A stretch of DNA of 64,000 bases from assembly GCF_964204645.1 (NCBI RefSeq), contig NC_134025.1:21608001-21672000 (forward strand). Direction: 5' to 3'. Of the stretch, positions 56,401-64,000 are shown one piece after another. How positions within the stretch are numbered: the first letter of the stretch is position 1; every line of letters starts with the position of its first letter. Position numbers and translations under genes: made by a program. The notes below the pieces were generated by a model. The model was given only the letters and a program-made list of their open reading frames with translations. It was not told the DNA's origin and searched no databases. The stretch comes from Tubulanus polymorphus (Eukaryota > Nemertea > Palaeonemertea > Tubulaniformes > Tubulanidae).

Positions 56401-59400
56401 AGATTATTGGGAAAACCTCTATCAATTAGTGAGTATGGCGTTTAATTCTTTCTAATTGCGGGGAGAAAAATATTCAATAGAAAATAAAGCATCACACGCT
56501 TGTTCTATTAGTCGATAGACTCCATCCATTAAAGATGGAATGTGCAACAGTTTTCTGATAATCATCTCGACTCCTGTTCCCCTCGAATAACTATTTTTTA
56601 ACTGATTTATAAAAGGGGATTGAGACCTCGTCAACCGGCCGTAAGCTTTTGTAAACTAAAACGCTAACGCACACTACGATTGCGTAACAAATACCAGGCC
56701 CGTGATCGAATAAAATTTTCAAAGCGCCTTTCAAAAAGTCAGTGTCGGAAAAATTCGGGCCAAGATTTTTCAACATTTGGATACAATTTCTTTGTTTTGG
56801 GAAAAGGTAAACTGTAAAGAGTGAAACTGTTTAAGCATTCCATAAAAGTTTTCACTTACTTGTAAATATGTTATTTTCTAATATTGGCGATATATATTAT
56901 AAACTTATAACCCAATAAAAATTGTTAATGAGACGTTGTTAAAGTGAAGGTTATCGAATAAGATCATAAGATCTCTCCTTTTTCGATAGGAAAGTGCCCA
57001 TTTTTACGTTGAAAAATGCCCTATCTCTTGAAATGGAACTGCCCCTCAAAAAATCTCGGCAATGTATGCATGCGTTGTTTCTGAACTGTATCTAACCTCA
57101 TCGAAATTTACAGATAATTCGTGCGAATGGGCCGTGGCATATGTTGTTCTTCATGCTTGTTATATTCCTGGGATCGTTCTACCTCGTCAATTTGATTTTG
57201 GCCATTGTCGCCATGTCCTACGACGAACAACAAAAGCAGGACAAAGCGGACGAAGAGGCGGAGGAGTTGCTGCGAAAGGTATGATACACAAAGTCATAGT
57301 CTGCGCAAAACTGTGTAGGCAACTGGTTTGCGAACGGCCGGATTGATTGATTCCCGATGCTTAGACTAGTCGCGTCGCAATCATCGTTATATTGTTAATC
57401 GCTAAGAAATAAATAGTATCTGCTATTCTGAAATATTTCGATATCATAGTCGGCCATATTTACTTTAATATTTTTCTATATACGTATGTTTTATTCTCTC
57501 TAAGAACCTTTCATTACTTTTTGCATGCTCGAATATACTTTCAGTATACATTTGTTTATGCAATCTATCCTGATTTTGAAGAGTATGTTGTGCGATGACT
57601 TTAAATCCTTTCCTTAATTGTCGTAAATCCTTCTCATATAGCTTGTATATATTGCTTTCTCGACGAGGAACTGATTAGACTTTGTCCAAAGATTTTACGG
57701 TCATGCCTTTGACGGTGTTAAGGGCCGCATCGCTTTTCCATTTTCTTCATTTATCAGCTGTGCTTCGTTGATTATCTCTCAGAATATTGAGAACCTGATT
57801 TTAGCATGCTCACCTTTAGATCTTTCCAGCAAAGACGGCCGATTCCGCGCCCTATATGAAATCTCTTATCACAATGGCGACGTTTATCAAATTCCACTAA
57901 CGCTCGACGCGCTTGGCATTGCGAAACCCCTGAAACGCGAAACGAAGACTTTTCTTCTTCGAAACAGCGAAACAAGCTTCGCGCTTCGGCACTTAGTAAA
58001 GACAATAGGGTAAAATGCCGTTTGTTCCTTCGTGTTTCGCTGTTTCGCACTATTTTGTGTGGGGCTTTAATCGAGCAATTTGTTCGTGCATTATTTGATA
58101 TTAAGTGATGCCGCAAAGACCACCATCTCTTAACAAGCAAAAACCCACAGTTGATATTTCATAAGTTTGTTGTCTGACAGTTTCTGAGTTTATTCTAAAT
58201 CCATCATCAGAGAAACCAAAATGTTATAATGATGATATAATCATTACGTCATTTTGGTTTCTCTCTGATGATGGAGTTCAGATAAACTCCAAGCTGGCAG
58301 ACAATAATCGCCTTAAATATCACTCGCGGGTTTTTACATGTTTACTCTAAATACGGAGATCAATATCAGTCCTTCACTTACGACCATCCTTTCTGGAAGG
58401 ATCTAATAACTATTTTATCTATAGTTTTCGTGCCGGATATTCATATTTAGAACTTGTGATACAAGACGATGGCTGGTAATCGAGCAAACGCTCGGTTTGT
58501 TAGGTTTTTATGATTTCGAATTATTTTTCTGCTATTAAATTTGGCTTTTGTGCCTTGATCCCGTCGCTTAGGATTCCTTCTATTCGTTGGCGGAGTCTGG
58601 ATTCGGTGGTACAGAGAATGTATGTAGGTCCTCCATGTTGGTTCATGTTTGATATATATACGTAGCCACCACGAACATAGTCACCAAAATATCGAACATT
58701 TATCGATCGATGTTTATATTTCGTATGTTTCCGACGTCCTCGAATGCCAGTAACATTTTCCGACGAAATCGAACACAAAATATGGCAATCGGGGACGCAT
58801 AAATCGGATCGAAAATTCGTGATGAATTTTTGATTGGAACACGCGGTATTTGTATTTTTTTGATGGTTGTTGCGAGATTGTGTTTCTGACCGATTTCATT
58901 TATTGCTTTTGATTAGTGTTCCAAAATTTGAAACAGTTATAATACGACGTACGTGTAATAAAAAGAAAAGCATTCGTTAGAAATTAAAGCATGATTGACT
59001 TTGATTTTGTACTCGTTAAGTTAGCTTTGGTTTTAATCTCTTGTTTAAAACGGTTACGTTTTCAACTTCCCAACTTTTATTTTCGTTTATCGACCAAGTT
59101 GCATTTCTTATGTCGTTTCCCCCCTGATCACCGTCCACTTATAGCTGAATCGTACACGGGAAGACACGAAACCGAACCGAGACTTTCACTTCACTCAAAA
59201 TAGCACGTCGAACATCCTCACCTTTTTCACGGATCACTATACGATGCATACTCATCACTTAATCACGCATAACGCATGATGAGAATTCTTATTCATTCAA
59301 AGATTATTCGCATTAATATACGTCTCTAAGTCTAAGTCTATACGGTTAAGTTGATGATATTGATATAATGATCCAACACTGTGTTTGGTACAATGACTAC

Positions 59401-62400
59401 TTCTAAGTGGAATAAGATTAAATCTATCTATCATATTTTGGTGCGAGTGTCATTAAAGACGACCGAAACCCGCCCAGGCGAATAAGTAATAATTCCGATT
59501 CTCCGCTTAACAGGAGGAAGAAGATCGTCGAGAACGCGAAGAGGCAATGGATGATCAGAAGAGTCCATCGGTCGGTTCCTGTACGAGCATAGAGCTGTAC
59601 TTGAGTCGGCAGAAGCCGGATCGAGAGGATAAAGAACGGATTAGTATTAAATCGGATTGTTACGGATCTCAGGATAAAACCAGACGTCGGCTGAGTGTTC
59701 TAAACGGCAAAGTGAAAAAAGTAAGTCGTTCACGGCCGTATTAATATTTCTTATCATTCGTATTTGATTACTCGCAGAATCGGCTTTTATTGTCTGTGAA
59801 TTATTGCTATTCTGGTTTTGCAGCCAAGCCTCAGTCTTCCAGGATCGCCGTTTGCGCCTAGAAGAGGCAGTCGAGGCAGTCAGTTCAGTTGGAAAAGACC
59901 GAAACAGCATCACCATCCTCACCTACACAGAGGCGCCACGGATAGGACGCCGCTTGTTTTACCTTATATAGAAAACATAAACTTACCGTACGCTGACGAT
60001 TCAAATGCTGTGACGCCTTCGTCAGAAGAACTATGCACATTACAACATTCTCACCCCAACTTTCTGCAGGCACGACGTGCCAGCTTTTCATCCCACCATA
60101 GCCGAGTATCCCACCTAGAAACGAACGGTCGAGCACCACCAGGTTCGCGTAGGAGTAGCTTCTCGTCGCAAAGAAGCAAACTATCTGCTCGACACTCTTA
60201 TAGTTCACCTGCTGATGCCCCGAGTAAAACTAAAGAACTAGCAGCTCGGAGCAATAAAAACCGCGAAAATCGGGCAACGCATCCACTTTTACCTGAAGTA
60301 ATCGTAGATAAACCGAAATCCGACGATAATGTAAGTTTAAGGGTAACTATCATATCTTCTCTTCTCGATTGACTACTTTGTGAGTACCCAGTGTTTCTTT
60401 TCGAGTACAAGGAGTCCTCGAACATTACTAAAGTAGTCGCGATTTCCTTTTCCCGCTTGTCATTGCTGTTAACTTAGATATTTCGATACTGGTACCTTCT
60501 TGTTCGTATATTCGACATTATCAAACTATGATCTTAACTCGATGGATTCGCCATGGACATTTTAGAGTCCACGAGCTAACTGAATGAATGCGCAGTTGAC
60601 ATATAGATTAAAGAAGTCCCGAAATATAAGTATTTCAATAATATTTTTGAGCTAACAGCAGTCACTTGAGCTAACTTCTCGCTTCGTAGTCATAGCCTAT
60701 GCATTCAGTGTATTCATGATCAAAAATGAAATTTTACCTGTTTTATAACGTTAAGTAGAAACTGATAAAGTAAAGGGGTAAATGGGGTTTATCGAGCTTT
60801 CTTGAGAAAAACCGGACTCGTGACATTCTTTGACTGAAGCATATCGAACTATCATTGTCCTTTTACGTCAATGAATTATTCTATGTACCATAGATACAAC
60901 GAGACAAGGTCGACTATTCTATTTTGACGCACGAGCTCGTGCGTCACATAAAATAGTTAACCTTTACTAACCTGTACTACTCGCCTCATTGTATTCATTA
61001 TAGGTTTAACACGGCTCCTCTACGAATCTATGTACCAGTATTTCGTTGTATTTCCATCTTACTATGTAATTGAGAAAAAATAACTTGTTCACACTGTAAA
61101 TTAGTGAGCGCATTTCCATCGACCGATGTATGCATGATATCACGTTTGCACGTTTCAGGAGTCTTCCAGTAGTGGGTCTGAATGTGATACGGTTAAGCAG
61201 AAACTGTTCGCGGACAACCCATTCATATGCCGAACCCCTAGCCAAACAGTCGTTGATATGAAAGGTTAGTTTTTCCTGACCCAGGAACTTCGGCGAGCAT
61301 CCTATATGAGACCACCGGTTTTAATTATATTGATTGGTTTCGTGTGATTTCAATCATTTGACCAACTGACCAAAAAACTATGACATCCGTTTTCTCCCCG
61401 TCCTAATTCAGTCGTTTAAAATCGAACGTAATAAAGGAAACAACATGGGCGTCACCAGACGATCCCCTTTTTAAACCAAAGTTCCGCATTTTTAAATCAA
61501 AAGATTTTGGTTTTTTCACTTTCCGGAAATTTCATAAATATTTTATCTCAAAAGTTCCGGAAATCGTCTCTCTCAAGCTTCGAATTTCAAAAATTAAGAC
61601 TATCTAAGAACATTGAAACATTCAGAAATGCTGGTTTGTCTTCGGCGCTTGGTGGATACGGTGCAATGTATGGAATATAGTTCTGCGTCTAATAATATTT
61701 TACCCCTCCTTATAAAAATCCTGGTGACGTCCTTGTGAACAAGTTCGTAAAGAAGTGAATAAGAAGGAAAAGATGTAATTAAATCGTAGAATCTGTCTAT
61801 CAAGTTCCAGTATAATTGGAGGTGTAACATTTCATTATCTCTGGTACGATGCATCGAAATAGCCTGTTTCTTACATTCAATAAACCATATGTCTGATTTG
61901 TTAAGTCCGTAGTTTTCTGATCTATAAACTAAGTGACTTGTCCTTTGCGTGGTTGGTCGATAACCAATGTTTTTTCCGATCGTGGCCTGGAATCTCATAA
62001 ATTGCTTTCAAATGTCGTTCAATTAATGTGTTTTGCTTTGCATATGTAAACAATTTTCCTTTTCATGTTACAGATGTGATGGTTCTCAAAGATCTTATTG
62101 ATCACGCAGGAAAACGAAGGAGTACGTATATATACAAGATTGAGTATGAAACAAAGCCCTGTCGTCGCTTAGAACTCGCCATCGTTCTAGCCGCAGAGAT
62201 GAAATTATTGCGAACATTATCATTCCGTGAAGCATTTTTGAACTAAAAACGAGCTAAAGAACTCGAGCCATTGATGACACGGTTTTCAAGTTGTGAATGC
62301 CAGGGGCAGATCCAGACGGGAGCACAAGGTGGCACGTGCTCCCGCAGTTTTACCGTGCCCTTTAGAAATTGCGATTGCAATATTTTTCTGCCTGCTACTA

Positions 62401-64000
62401 ACAAAACAGCGGTCCGCAGCGCAATTCTTAGCTTATGTTATCTAGAAATTGTATGAAAATGCATTGAAATTTTGAAATTTTGCAGACCCTTGTTTTGGCT
62501 GCGCGGATACTTAACTTAAAAGGAGTCAAATCTTAACTTACAACTGTGGAACTGGGTCCAGAATTGTAAAGATAAATACGGAAATGTGTGCATTTCTATC
62601 CGAATAATATGTAAATGCTTTTTTATGTCTTTTTATGTCTTAGGTTTTATGAAAGAAGAAGGAATGGATAGAAAAGCATATTACAAAGCGAAAGCAATCC
62701 ATTGGTTTTGTACCTGGGACGTTCCAGACTGGTTTAAAACGGTGGAAAAAATATGCCAGTTTATCATACTGGATGCGTTTGCTGAAGTGTTTATCATTCT
62801 GTGTATTTTAGTTAACACTCTTTTTATGGCCTTGGATAAATATCCAATGGACAAAGACTTCGAACGGTCATTGCAAATAGGAAATTACGTAAGTACTAAC
62901 AATCCGGCGATCGGAATTTAATCAGGGTGGCCACTGACCTGGAAAACTCAGAGTATCGGAAACATCTAGAAGAAATCAGAGAAAACTCAGGGAGTTGGAC
63001 AAATTTATCGTTATCGACCATGCGTTTCTTATGAATATGTAACTCATTAAAGGTGAATGAATTGTAAGATTTTAAACCTAGAAACTCATCGGACTTACTC
63101 GGGGAAAAATAAGGGAAAACTCAGGAGATTTGTAAATGAGCGGAAAGTGACCACCCTGTGAATAAGTAATTCCCTCTTTCATTCAGAGCGGGTATGATGA
63201 TGATTATGATCCGTGACCCGTTAACCAGTAGATCACGATATTTTACGTTGCTTAGATAGCGCTATGAACTGTGAAGTTTTTCGCGTTTCACTTGCAGGTG
63301 TTCACCGGGATATTTGCCGCTGAAGCGACTCTCAAAATCATAGCGTTGAATCCGAAGAACTATTTCACGGACGGATGGAACATTTTCGATAGTATAATCG
63401 TCTTTCTCAGCTTCCTTGAACTAACGCTAGAAGGTGTACAAGGCTTGTCTGTTCTTCGTACTTTTCGATTGGTGAGTGGTGGAACCTTCCCTCGCCTTAT
63501 ATTATTTTATTGAGTTGAAACGAATAGTACTTTATAGGTTAACTAGCTTATTAAACGCACGAGCTTTCGCTTCTAGTGTATAGTAGCTTCGTCAGGTGAA
63601 TGATGAAGTACCATATATACATGTATGCGAAAGTGATAGCTCGTGCGACTAATAAACTAGTTAACCTTTAAAGTGTTCATCTCGTTATATCTATTCGACA
63701 CTAGGTTAACACGGCTTTTCTACAAATCTTAATTGTCTTGAAATTGGCAATATTGTATAAGGTGATGTTTTTTACCTTGATTTATACTACGTAATCACCT
63801 ATTCCTTCTTCATTCGTAATTTCAGTTGCGTGTTTTCAAATTGGCGAAATCCTGGCAAACATTAAATCTACTCATGGGAATCATTGCACGGACTATTGGT
63901 GCATTAGGAAACCTTACTTTTGTGCTTGGGATTATTATTTTTATATTCGCTGTGGTCGGTATGCAATTATTCGGACAATTCTACGATAAGGAGGAAAATT
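44140..64000 (+). CDS. Voltage-gated sodium channel alpha subunit, para/Nav1 type (5' half, spliced, runs off window)
   Basis: Pore-forming subunit of a plasma-membrane sodium channel that carries the action-potential upstroke. The protein is built from exons 44140-44496, 48947-49065, 51643-51738 or 52416-52511, 54041-54169, 54390-54484, 55285-55503, 55953-56019, 56284-56428, 57114-57278, 59514-59720, 59824-60330, 61159-61264, 62074-62121, 62644-62888, 63298-63471 and 63826-end; all junction phases agree, giving about 951 codons. Seen: DI S1 (about 160-178), S4 with R250/R253/R256/K259, pore with filter aspartate D401 in [11 protein letters not shown]6 in exon 9, an I-II linker with LPGSPF and RRGSR, then DII S1 to S5 with S4 charges R889/R892/R895/K898. 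The linker motif [10 protein letters not shown] and the KSWQTLNLL segment match the arthropod para family as I know it. DII pore to C-terminus lie outside, so the full DEKA filter cannot be read. Nav2 is less likely but not formally excluded. Orthologue of Drosophila para (inference). Confidence 0.96.
44578..44850 (+). repeat. tRNA-like palindromic repeat beside exon 1
   Basis: Starts with a perfect 40-nt palindrome whose half (GGCCTCGGTAGCTCAGAG) looks like the 5' end and A-box of a tRNA. Follows with three to five copies of an ATATTTGTTTT(T/C)TCGC unit and ends near a B-box like GGGTTCGAGTCC (44810-44821). It may be a rearranged SINE. Confidence 0.5.
47157..47790 (+). repeat. Repeat family A, long copy in intron 1
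   Basis: Begins GAAAACTTACTTGAAAGTTT and ATTGACGCC, and carries GACCGGCAACCAGTCTAACCC, ends AACGGTTTTTATGACGTCAAAAA. Longer than the others because the ACCAGTCTA segment occurs three times (47262, 47322, 47390), suggesting internal duplication or insertion. Confidence 0.6.
47817..47970. mobile_element. MITE in intron 1, 154 bp
   Basis: CATAGAACTATAAGCGAAAG at the left and CTTTCGCTTATAGTTCTATG at the right are perfect inverted ends that continue imperfectly for about 10 bp. TATATG/ATATAT sequences flank. No ORF. Confidence 0.8.
48947..49065 (+). CDS. Sodium channel exon 2 (pre-S1 segment, residues 120-158)
   Basis: Acceptor TTTTTGCAG ends at 48946. The product includes [16 protein letters not shown] and ends ...YVLVHP, the conserved stretch just before DI S1 in Nav channels. 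It enters in phase 0 and leaves in phase 2. Its donor is not GT: the exon is followed at 49066 by ATATCCTT, the full U12-type AT-AC donor consensus. Ignoring this and reading on gives PFIEKRN..., which does not fit the family, whereas splicing to an AC acceptor restores HP(F/L)FSL. Confidence 0.93.
50667..50875. repeat. Possible pogo/Tigger-like MITE remnant
   Basis: CAGTAGACTTAGCTCAAGTC followed by GGA resembles a pogo-type terminal repeat, and GTCCGACTTGAGGGATATC, GTCCGAGTTGAACGG and AGATCCGACTTGG repeat the motif inside. Ends are uncertain. Confidence 0.35.
50907..51310 (+). repeat. Repeat family A copy in intron 2
   Basis: GAAAACTAACTTGAAAGTTG, ATTGACGCCC, GACCGGCAACCAGTCTAGCC, GATGACGTAGTGCACATCG and ACGGCGTCAAAAA in the same order as copy 1. 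It lies about 330 nt before exon 3a. Confidence 0.65.
51643..51738 (+). CDS. Sodium channel exon 3a, alternative DI-S1 exon (residues 159-191)
   Basis: 96 nt, phase 2 on both sides. Encodes (P)[16 protein letters not shown] followed by [15 protein letters not shown](E): transmembrane S1 and the S1-S2 outer loop of domain I. Acceptor is U12 (branch TTCCTTAAC plus AC); donor is U2 (GTAAGT at 51739). An internal TTTTTTAG ending at 51651 is an in-phase AG that a U2 spliceosome might use. It shares 22 of 31 full codons' residues with exon 3b, 677 nt downstream. Confidence 0.92.
52416..52511 (+). CDS. Sodium channel exon 3b, alternative DI-S1 exon (duplicate of 3a)
   Basis: 96 nt, phase 2 on both sides. 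Encodes (P)[16 protein letters not shown] followed by [15 protein letters not shown](E). The U12 branch site TTCCTTAAC (52399-52407) and AC precede it and GTAAGT follows at 52512, the same splice-site types as exon 3a. Against 3a, 13 of 31 codons are identical, 9 differ synonymously and 9 change the residue (positions 160, 164, 167, 174, 181, 182, 184, 185, 190). No stop or frameshift is seen, so it looks like a maintained exon rather than a relic. It was too short to stand out as an ORF. Confidence 0.88.
52512..54040 (+). other. Intron 3 of the sodium channel gene (after exon 3b)
   Basis: U2 intron, 1529 nt, GTAAGT to CAG. Its main content is a large fold-back element at 52862-53195. The remaining sequence is AT-rich with nothing I recognise. 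Confidence 0.85.
52862..53195. mobile_element. Fold-back element in intron 3, about 105-bp arms
   Basis: Left arm CGCTTGCCAGGGTTTGATTG and right arm CAATCAAACCATGGCAAGCG are inverted copies, continuing through CAGACCCTTCATTGGT to about 52972 and 53087. Ends share the TCGCTTGCCA motif with repeats B and D. GTAC flanks both ends. Confidence 0.75.
54041..54169 (+). CDS. Sodium channel exon 4 (DI S2 to S3, residues 192-234)
   Basis: U2 acceptor TTGTTTCAG ends at 54040 and donor GTAAGT begins at 54170; phase 2 in and out. The product reads [19 protein letters not shown] through [16 protein letters not shown], the conserved S2 and S3 of domain I, including the charged S2 glutamate and the S3 aspartate in NWLDF. 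Compatible with either 3a or 3b, whose donors are also U2 and whose last partial codon GA joins G to make Glu191. Confidence 0.95.
54390..54484 (+). CDS. Sodium channel exon 5 (DI S4 voltage sensor, residues 235-265)
   Basis: Acceptor TTGTTGCAG ends at 54389; donor GTATGT at 54485. Phase 2 in, phase 1 out. Contains [21 protein letters not shown], the DI S4 helix with basic residues every third position (R250, R253, R256, K259). Only one copy of this exon is seen here. In vertebrates this exon is duplicated (5N/5A), and no second copy was found between 54170 and 55284. Confidence 0.96.
55285..55503 (+). CDS. Sodium channel exon 6 (DI S4-S5 linker, S5, outer loop; residues 266-338)
   Basis: Acceptor ATATTCAG ends at 55284; donor GTAAGT at 55504; phase 1 in and out. 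[16 protein letters not shown] is the S4-S5 linker, and the following [18 protein letters not shown] is S5. The extracellular loop carries two N-glycosylation sequons, N320-I-T and N325-D-T, and a cysteine C311 as in other Nav DI loops. Confidence 0.96.
55585..55857. mobile_element. Short element with GGCGGATCCA-type ends in intron 6
   Basis: CAGGGGTGGATCCAG at the left and GAATCCGCCCCCG at the right, with a C-run just inside the right end. Inserted in the 449-nt intron between exons 6 and 7, which it mostly fills. Confidence 0.6.
55953..56019 (+). CDS. Sodium channel exon 7 (DI S5-P outer loop, residues 340-360)
   Basis: A 67-nt micro-exon that is easy to miss. Acceptor TTGTTTTTAG ends at 55952 and donor GTAAGG begins at 56020. 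It enters in phase 1 (A|GT = Ser339) and leaves in phase 2 (GG|A = Gly361). Encodes [21 protein letters not shown], a variable extracellular turret piece with a cysteine. The frame agrees exactly with exons 6 and 8, which is the main support. Confidence 0.9.
56284..56428 (+). CDS. Sodium channel exon 8 (DI pore loop with filter aspartate, residues 362-409)
   Basis: Acceptor TCCGTTTAG ends at 56283; donor GTGAGT at 56429; phase 2 in, phase 0 out. Begins [20 protein letters not shown] and ends [16 protein letters not shown]401 is the DI member of the sodium filter ring. Y402 directly after it is the aromatic position that, in known Nav channels, goes with tetrodotoxin sensitivity (family knowledge, not tested here). 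Confidence 0.97.
57114..57278 (+). CDS. Sodium channel exon 9 (DI S6 and start of I-II linker, residues 410-464)
   Basis: Acceptor ATTTACAG ends at 57113; donor GTATGA at 57279; phase 0 on both sides, 55 codons. [18 protein letters not shown] and [17 protein letters not shown] form S6 and its inner end. The acidic tail [12 protein letters not shown] opens the I-II linker. The frame differs from the longest open frame at this place, so the exon is recognised by family match and splice sites. Confidence 0.96.
57279..59513 (+). other. Intron 9 of the sodium channel gene
   Basis: Longest U2 intron of the DI/linker region (2235 nt). Contains a hairpin MITE at 58167-58306. Several short open frames inside (for example 57768-58013) show no domain and no splice context, and para's optional linker exons have no counterpart that I can see here. 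Confidence 0.8.
58167..58306. mobile_element. MITE-like hairpin in intron 9
   Basis: TTGTTGTCTGACAG...CATCATCAGAGAAACCAAAATG mirrors CATTTTGGTTTCTCT...CTGGCAGACAATAA. Arms of about 55 bp and a short AT-rich loop. Confidence 0.75.
59514..59720 (+). CDS. Sodium channel exon 10 (I-II linker, residues 465-533)
   Basis: Acceptor CTTAACAG ends at 59513; donor GTAAGT at 59721; 69 codons, phase 0. Starts [14 protein letters not shown], continuing the charged helix from exon 9. [13 protein letters not shown] resembles the SPTYSCISYELF region of para. The rest is basic and Ser-rich (KTRRRLS, a possible kinase site). Cytoplasmic. Confidence 0.93.
59824..60330 (+). CDS. Sodium channel exon 11 (I-II linker with PKA-type sites, residues 534-702)
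   Basis: Acceptor GGTTTTGCAG ends at 59823; donor GTAAGT at 60331; 169 codons, phase 0. [17 protein letters not shown] (534-550) and [11 protein letters not shown] (588-598) are strong para/Nav1 landmarks. RRGS (546-549), RRAS (617-620) and RRSS (642-645) are PKA-type phosphorylation motifs, so kinase tuning of channel availability is likely by family analogy. A His-rich turn (561-568) and Ser-rich tracts fill the rest. Confidence 0.95.
60930..61020. repeat. Relative of the intron 15 inverted repeat, in intron 11
   Basis: GACGCACGAGCTCGTGCGTC palindrome, TAGTTAACCTTTA and TAGGTTTAACACGGCTCCTCTAC occur in the same order as in the 63600-63725 stretch, so it is a diverged copy. Confidence 0.5.
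61159..61264 (+). CDS. Sodium channel exon 12 (I-II linker, residues 703-737)
   Basis: Acceptor ACGTTTCAG ends at 61158; donor GTTAGT at 61265; phase 0 in, phase 1 out. Ends [16 protein letters not shown], matching the NPFIEP...QTVVDMKDVMVL segment of para across the exon 12/13 joint. The open frame was not long enough to be conspicuous; support comes from frame continuity and this match. Confidence 0.93.
62074..62121 (+). CDS. Sodium channel exon 13 (end of I-II linker, residues 739-753)
   Basis: A 48-nt exon. Acceptor CATGTTACAG ends at 62073; donor GTACGT at 62122; phase 1 in and out. Encodes (D)[15 protein letters not shown](S), the conserved end of the linker. Reading on past the donor gives TYIYKIEYE..., which has no family match. 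The donor choice is the least certain of the gene, but phase 1 fits exon 14 exactly. Confidence 0.85.
62301..62400. mobile_element. One-ended fragment with CAGGGGCAGATCCAG terminus in intron 13
   Basis: Only a left terminus of the GGCGGATCCA family is visible, followed by an imperfect GGGAGCAC...GTGCTCCC hairpin. The right end is not found; 62400 is an approximate limit. Confidence 0.4.
62644..62888 (+). CDS. Sodium channel exon 14 (pre-DII helix, DII S1 and S1-S2 loop, residues 755-835)
   Basis: Acceptor TATGTCTTAG ends at 62643; donor GTAAGT at 62889; phase 1 in, phase 0 out. [17 protein letters not shown] is the pre-DII amphipathic region. [21 protein letters not shown] is DII S1. It ends [11 protein letters not shown], leading directly into S2. 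Compared with para, the stretch between HAGKRR and FMKEEG lacks the acidic insert, so the linker is short here. Confidence 0.95.
63298..63471 (+). CDS. Sodium channel exon 15 (DII S2, S3, start of S4; residues 836-893)
   Basis: Acceptor CACTTGCAG ends at 63297; donor GTGAGT at 63472; 58 codons, phase 0. [19 protein letters not shown] is S2, [17 protein letters not shown] is S3, and [15 protein letters not shown] opens S4. [10 protein letters not shown] is nearly identical to para DII. The S4 helix is split between this exon and the next. Confidence 0.97.
63536..63668. mobile_element. Inverted-repeat element in intron 15
   Basis: AGGTTAACTAG...CACGAGCTTTCGC at the left mirrors GCGAAAG...GCTCGTGCG...CTAGTTAACCT at the right. 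The flank TAGGTTAACACGGCT (63704) also follows a related sequence at 60930-61020 in intron 11. Confidence 0.65.
63826..64000 (+). CDS. Sodium channel exon 16 (rest of DII S4, S4-S5 linker, S5; partial)
   Basis: Acceptor TAATTTCAG ends at 63825. Encodes [18 protein letters not shown], then [17 protein letters not shown] and [16 protein letters not shown] (S5), ending YDKEEN at the window edge with no donor seen. The exon is therefore truncated by the window, not by the genome. The DII pore glutamate should lie just beyond. Confidence 0.97.
   Translation, partial: MRVFKLAKSWQTLNLLMGIIARTIGALGNLTFVLGIIIFIFAVVGMQLFGQFYDKEEN

Noticed and set aside
44140-64000. Calcium channel, NALCN or Nav2 identity
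   Set aside because: DI pore has D-Y-W-E rather than a calcium-type glutamate, and the LPGSPF/RRGSR and [10 protein letters not shown] linker motifs are those of para/Nav1. The DII-DIV filter residues needed for formal proof are outside the window.

Overview
The window is nuclear DNA of a bilaterian invertebrate. It is AT-rich, has typical GT-AG introns, is dense in microsatellites, MITE-like inverted-repeat elements and tRNA-like SINEs, and contains one 100-N assembly gap. The single gene I can identify is the 5' half of a para/Nav1-type voltage-gated sodium channel on the + strand. A lophotrochozoan such as a mollusc or relative seems likely, but that is an inference from overall character and I cannot name a species.

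Layout. Positions 1-44094 hold no protein gene I can support. This stretch carries long (TA)n and (AAT)n arrays, many hairpin/MITE-like elements, a decayed mariner-type transposase (about 10300-10850), a tRNA-derived SINE (38378-38747), two perfect RFX X-box matches, and a candidate YY1-type first exon near 4683-4788. From 44095 to the window end lies the channel gene: 15 constitutive coding exons plus one duplicated exon pair, about 951 codons with either member of the pair. It covers the N-terminus, all of domain I (with the filter aspartate), the I-II linker, and domain II S1 to S5. The gene runs off the end of the window, so DII pore, DIII, DIV and the inactivation gate are not seen. The introns hold the same repeat families as the upstream region.

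Main discovery. Exon 2 ends at a textbook U12-type AT-AC donor (ATATCCTT, 49066). Downstream are two tandem, diverged versions of the exon encoding domain I S1 (3a, 51643-51738; 3b, 52416-52511). Each is 96 nt, each is preceded by the U12 branch site TTCCTTAAC and an AC acceptor, and each is followed by a U2 donor GTAAGT. Exon 4 has a U2 CAG acceptor. The spliceosome types alone should therefore allow exactly one of 3a or 3b per mRNA: 3a-to-3b and exon 2-to-exon 4 joins would both need a U12/U2 hybrid. Because the exons are multiples of three, reading frame would not police errors, which makes this spliceosome-incompatibility switch notable. I know of no mutually exclusive pair at DI-S1 in sodium channels. 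One caveat is that both exons contain an in-phase AG nine nucleotides in that could serve as a weak U2 acceptor.

All coordinates and translations were read by hand from the sequence. No alignment or database search was run.
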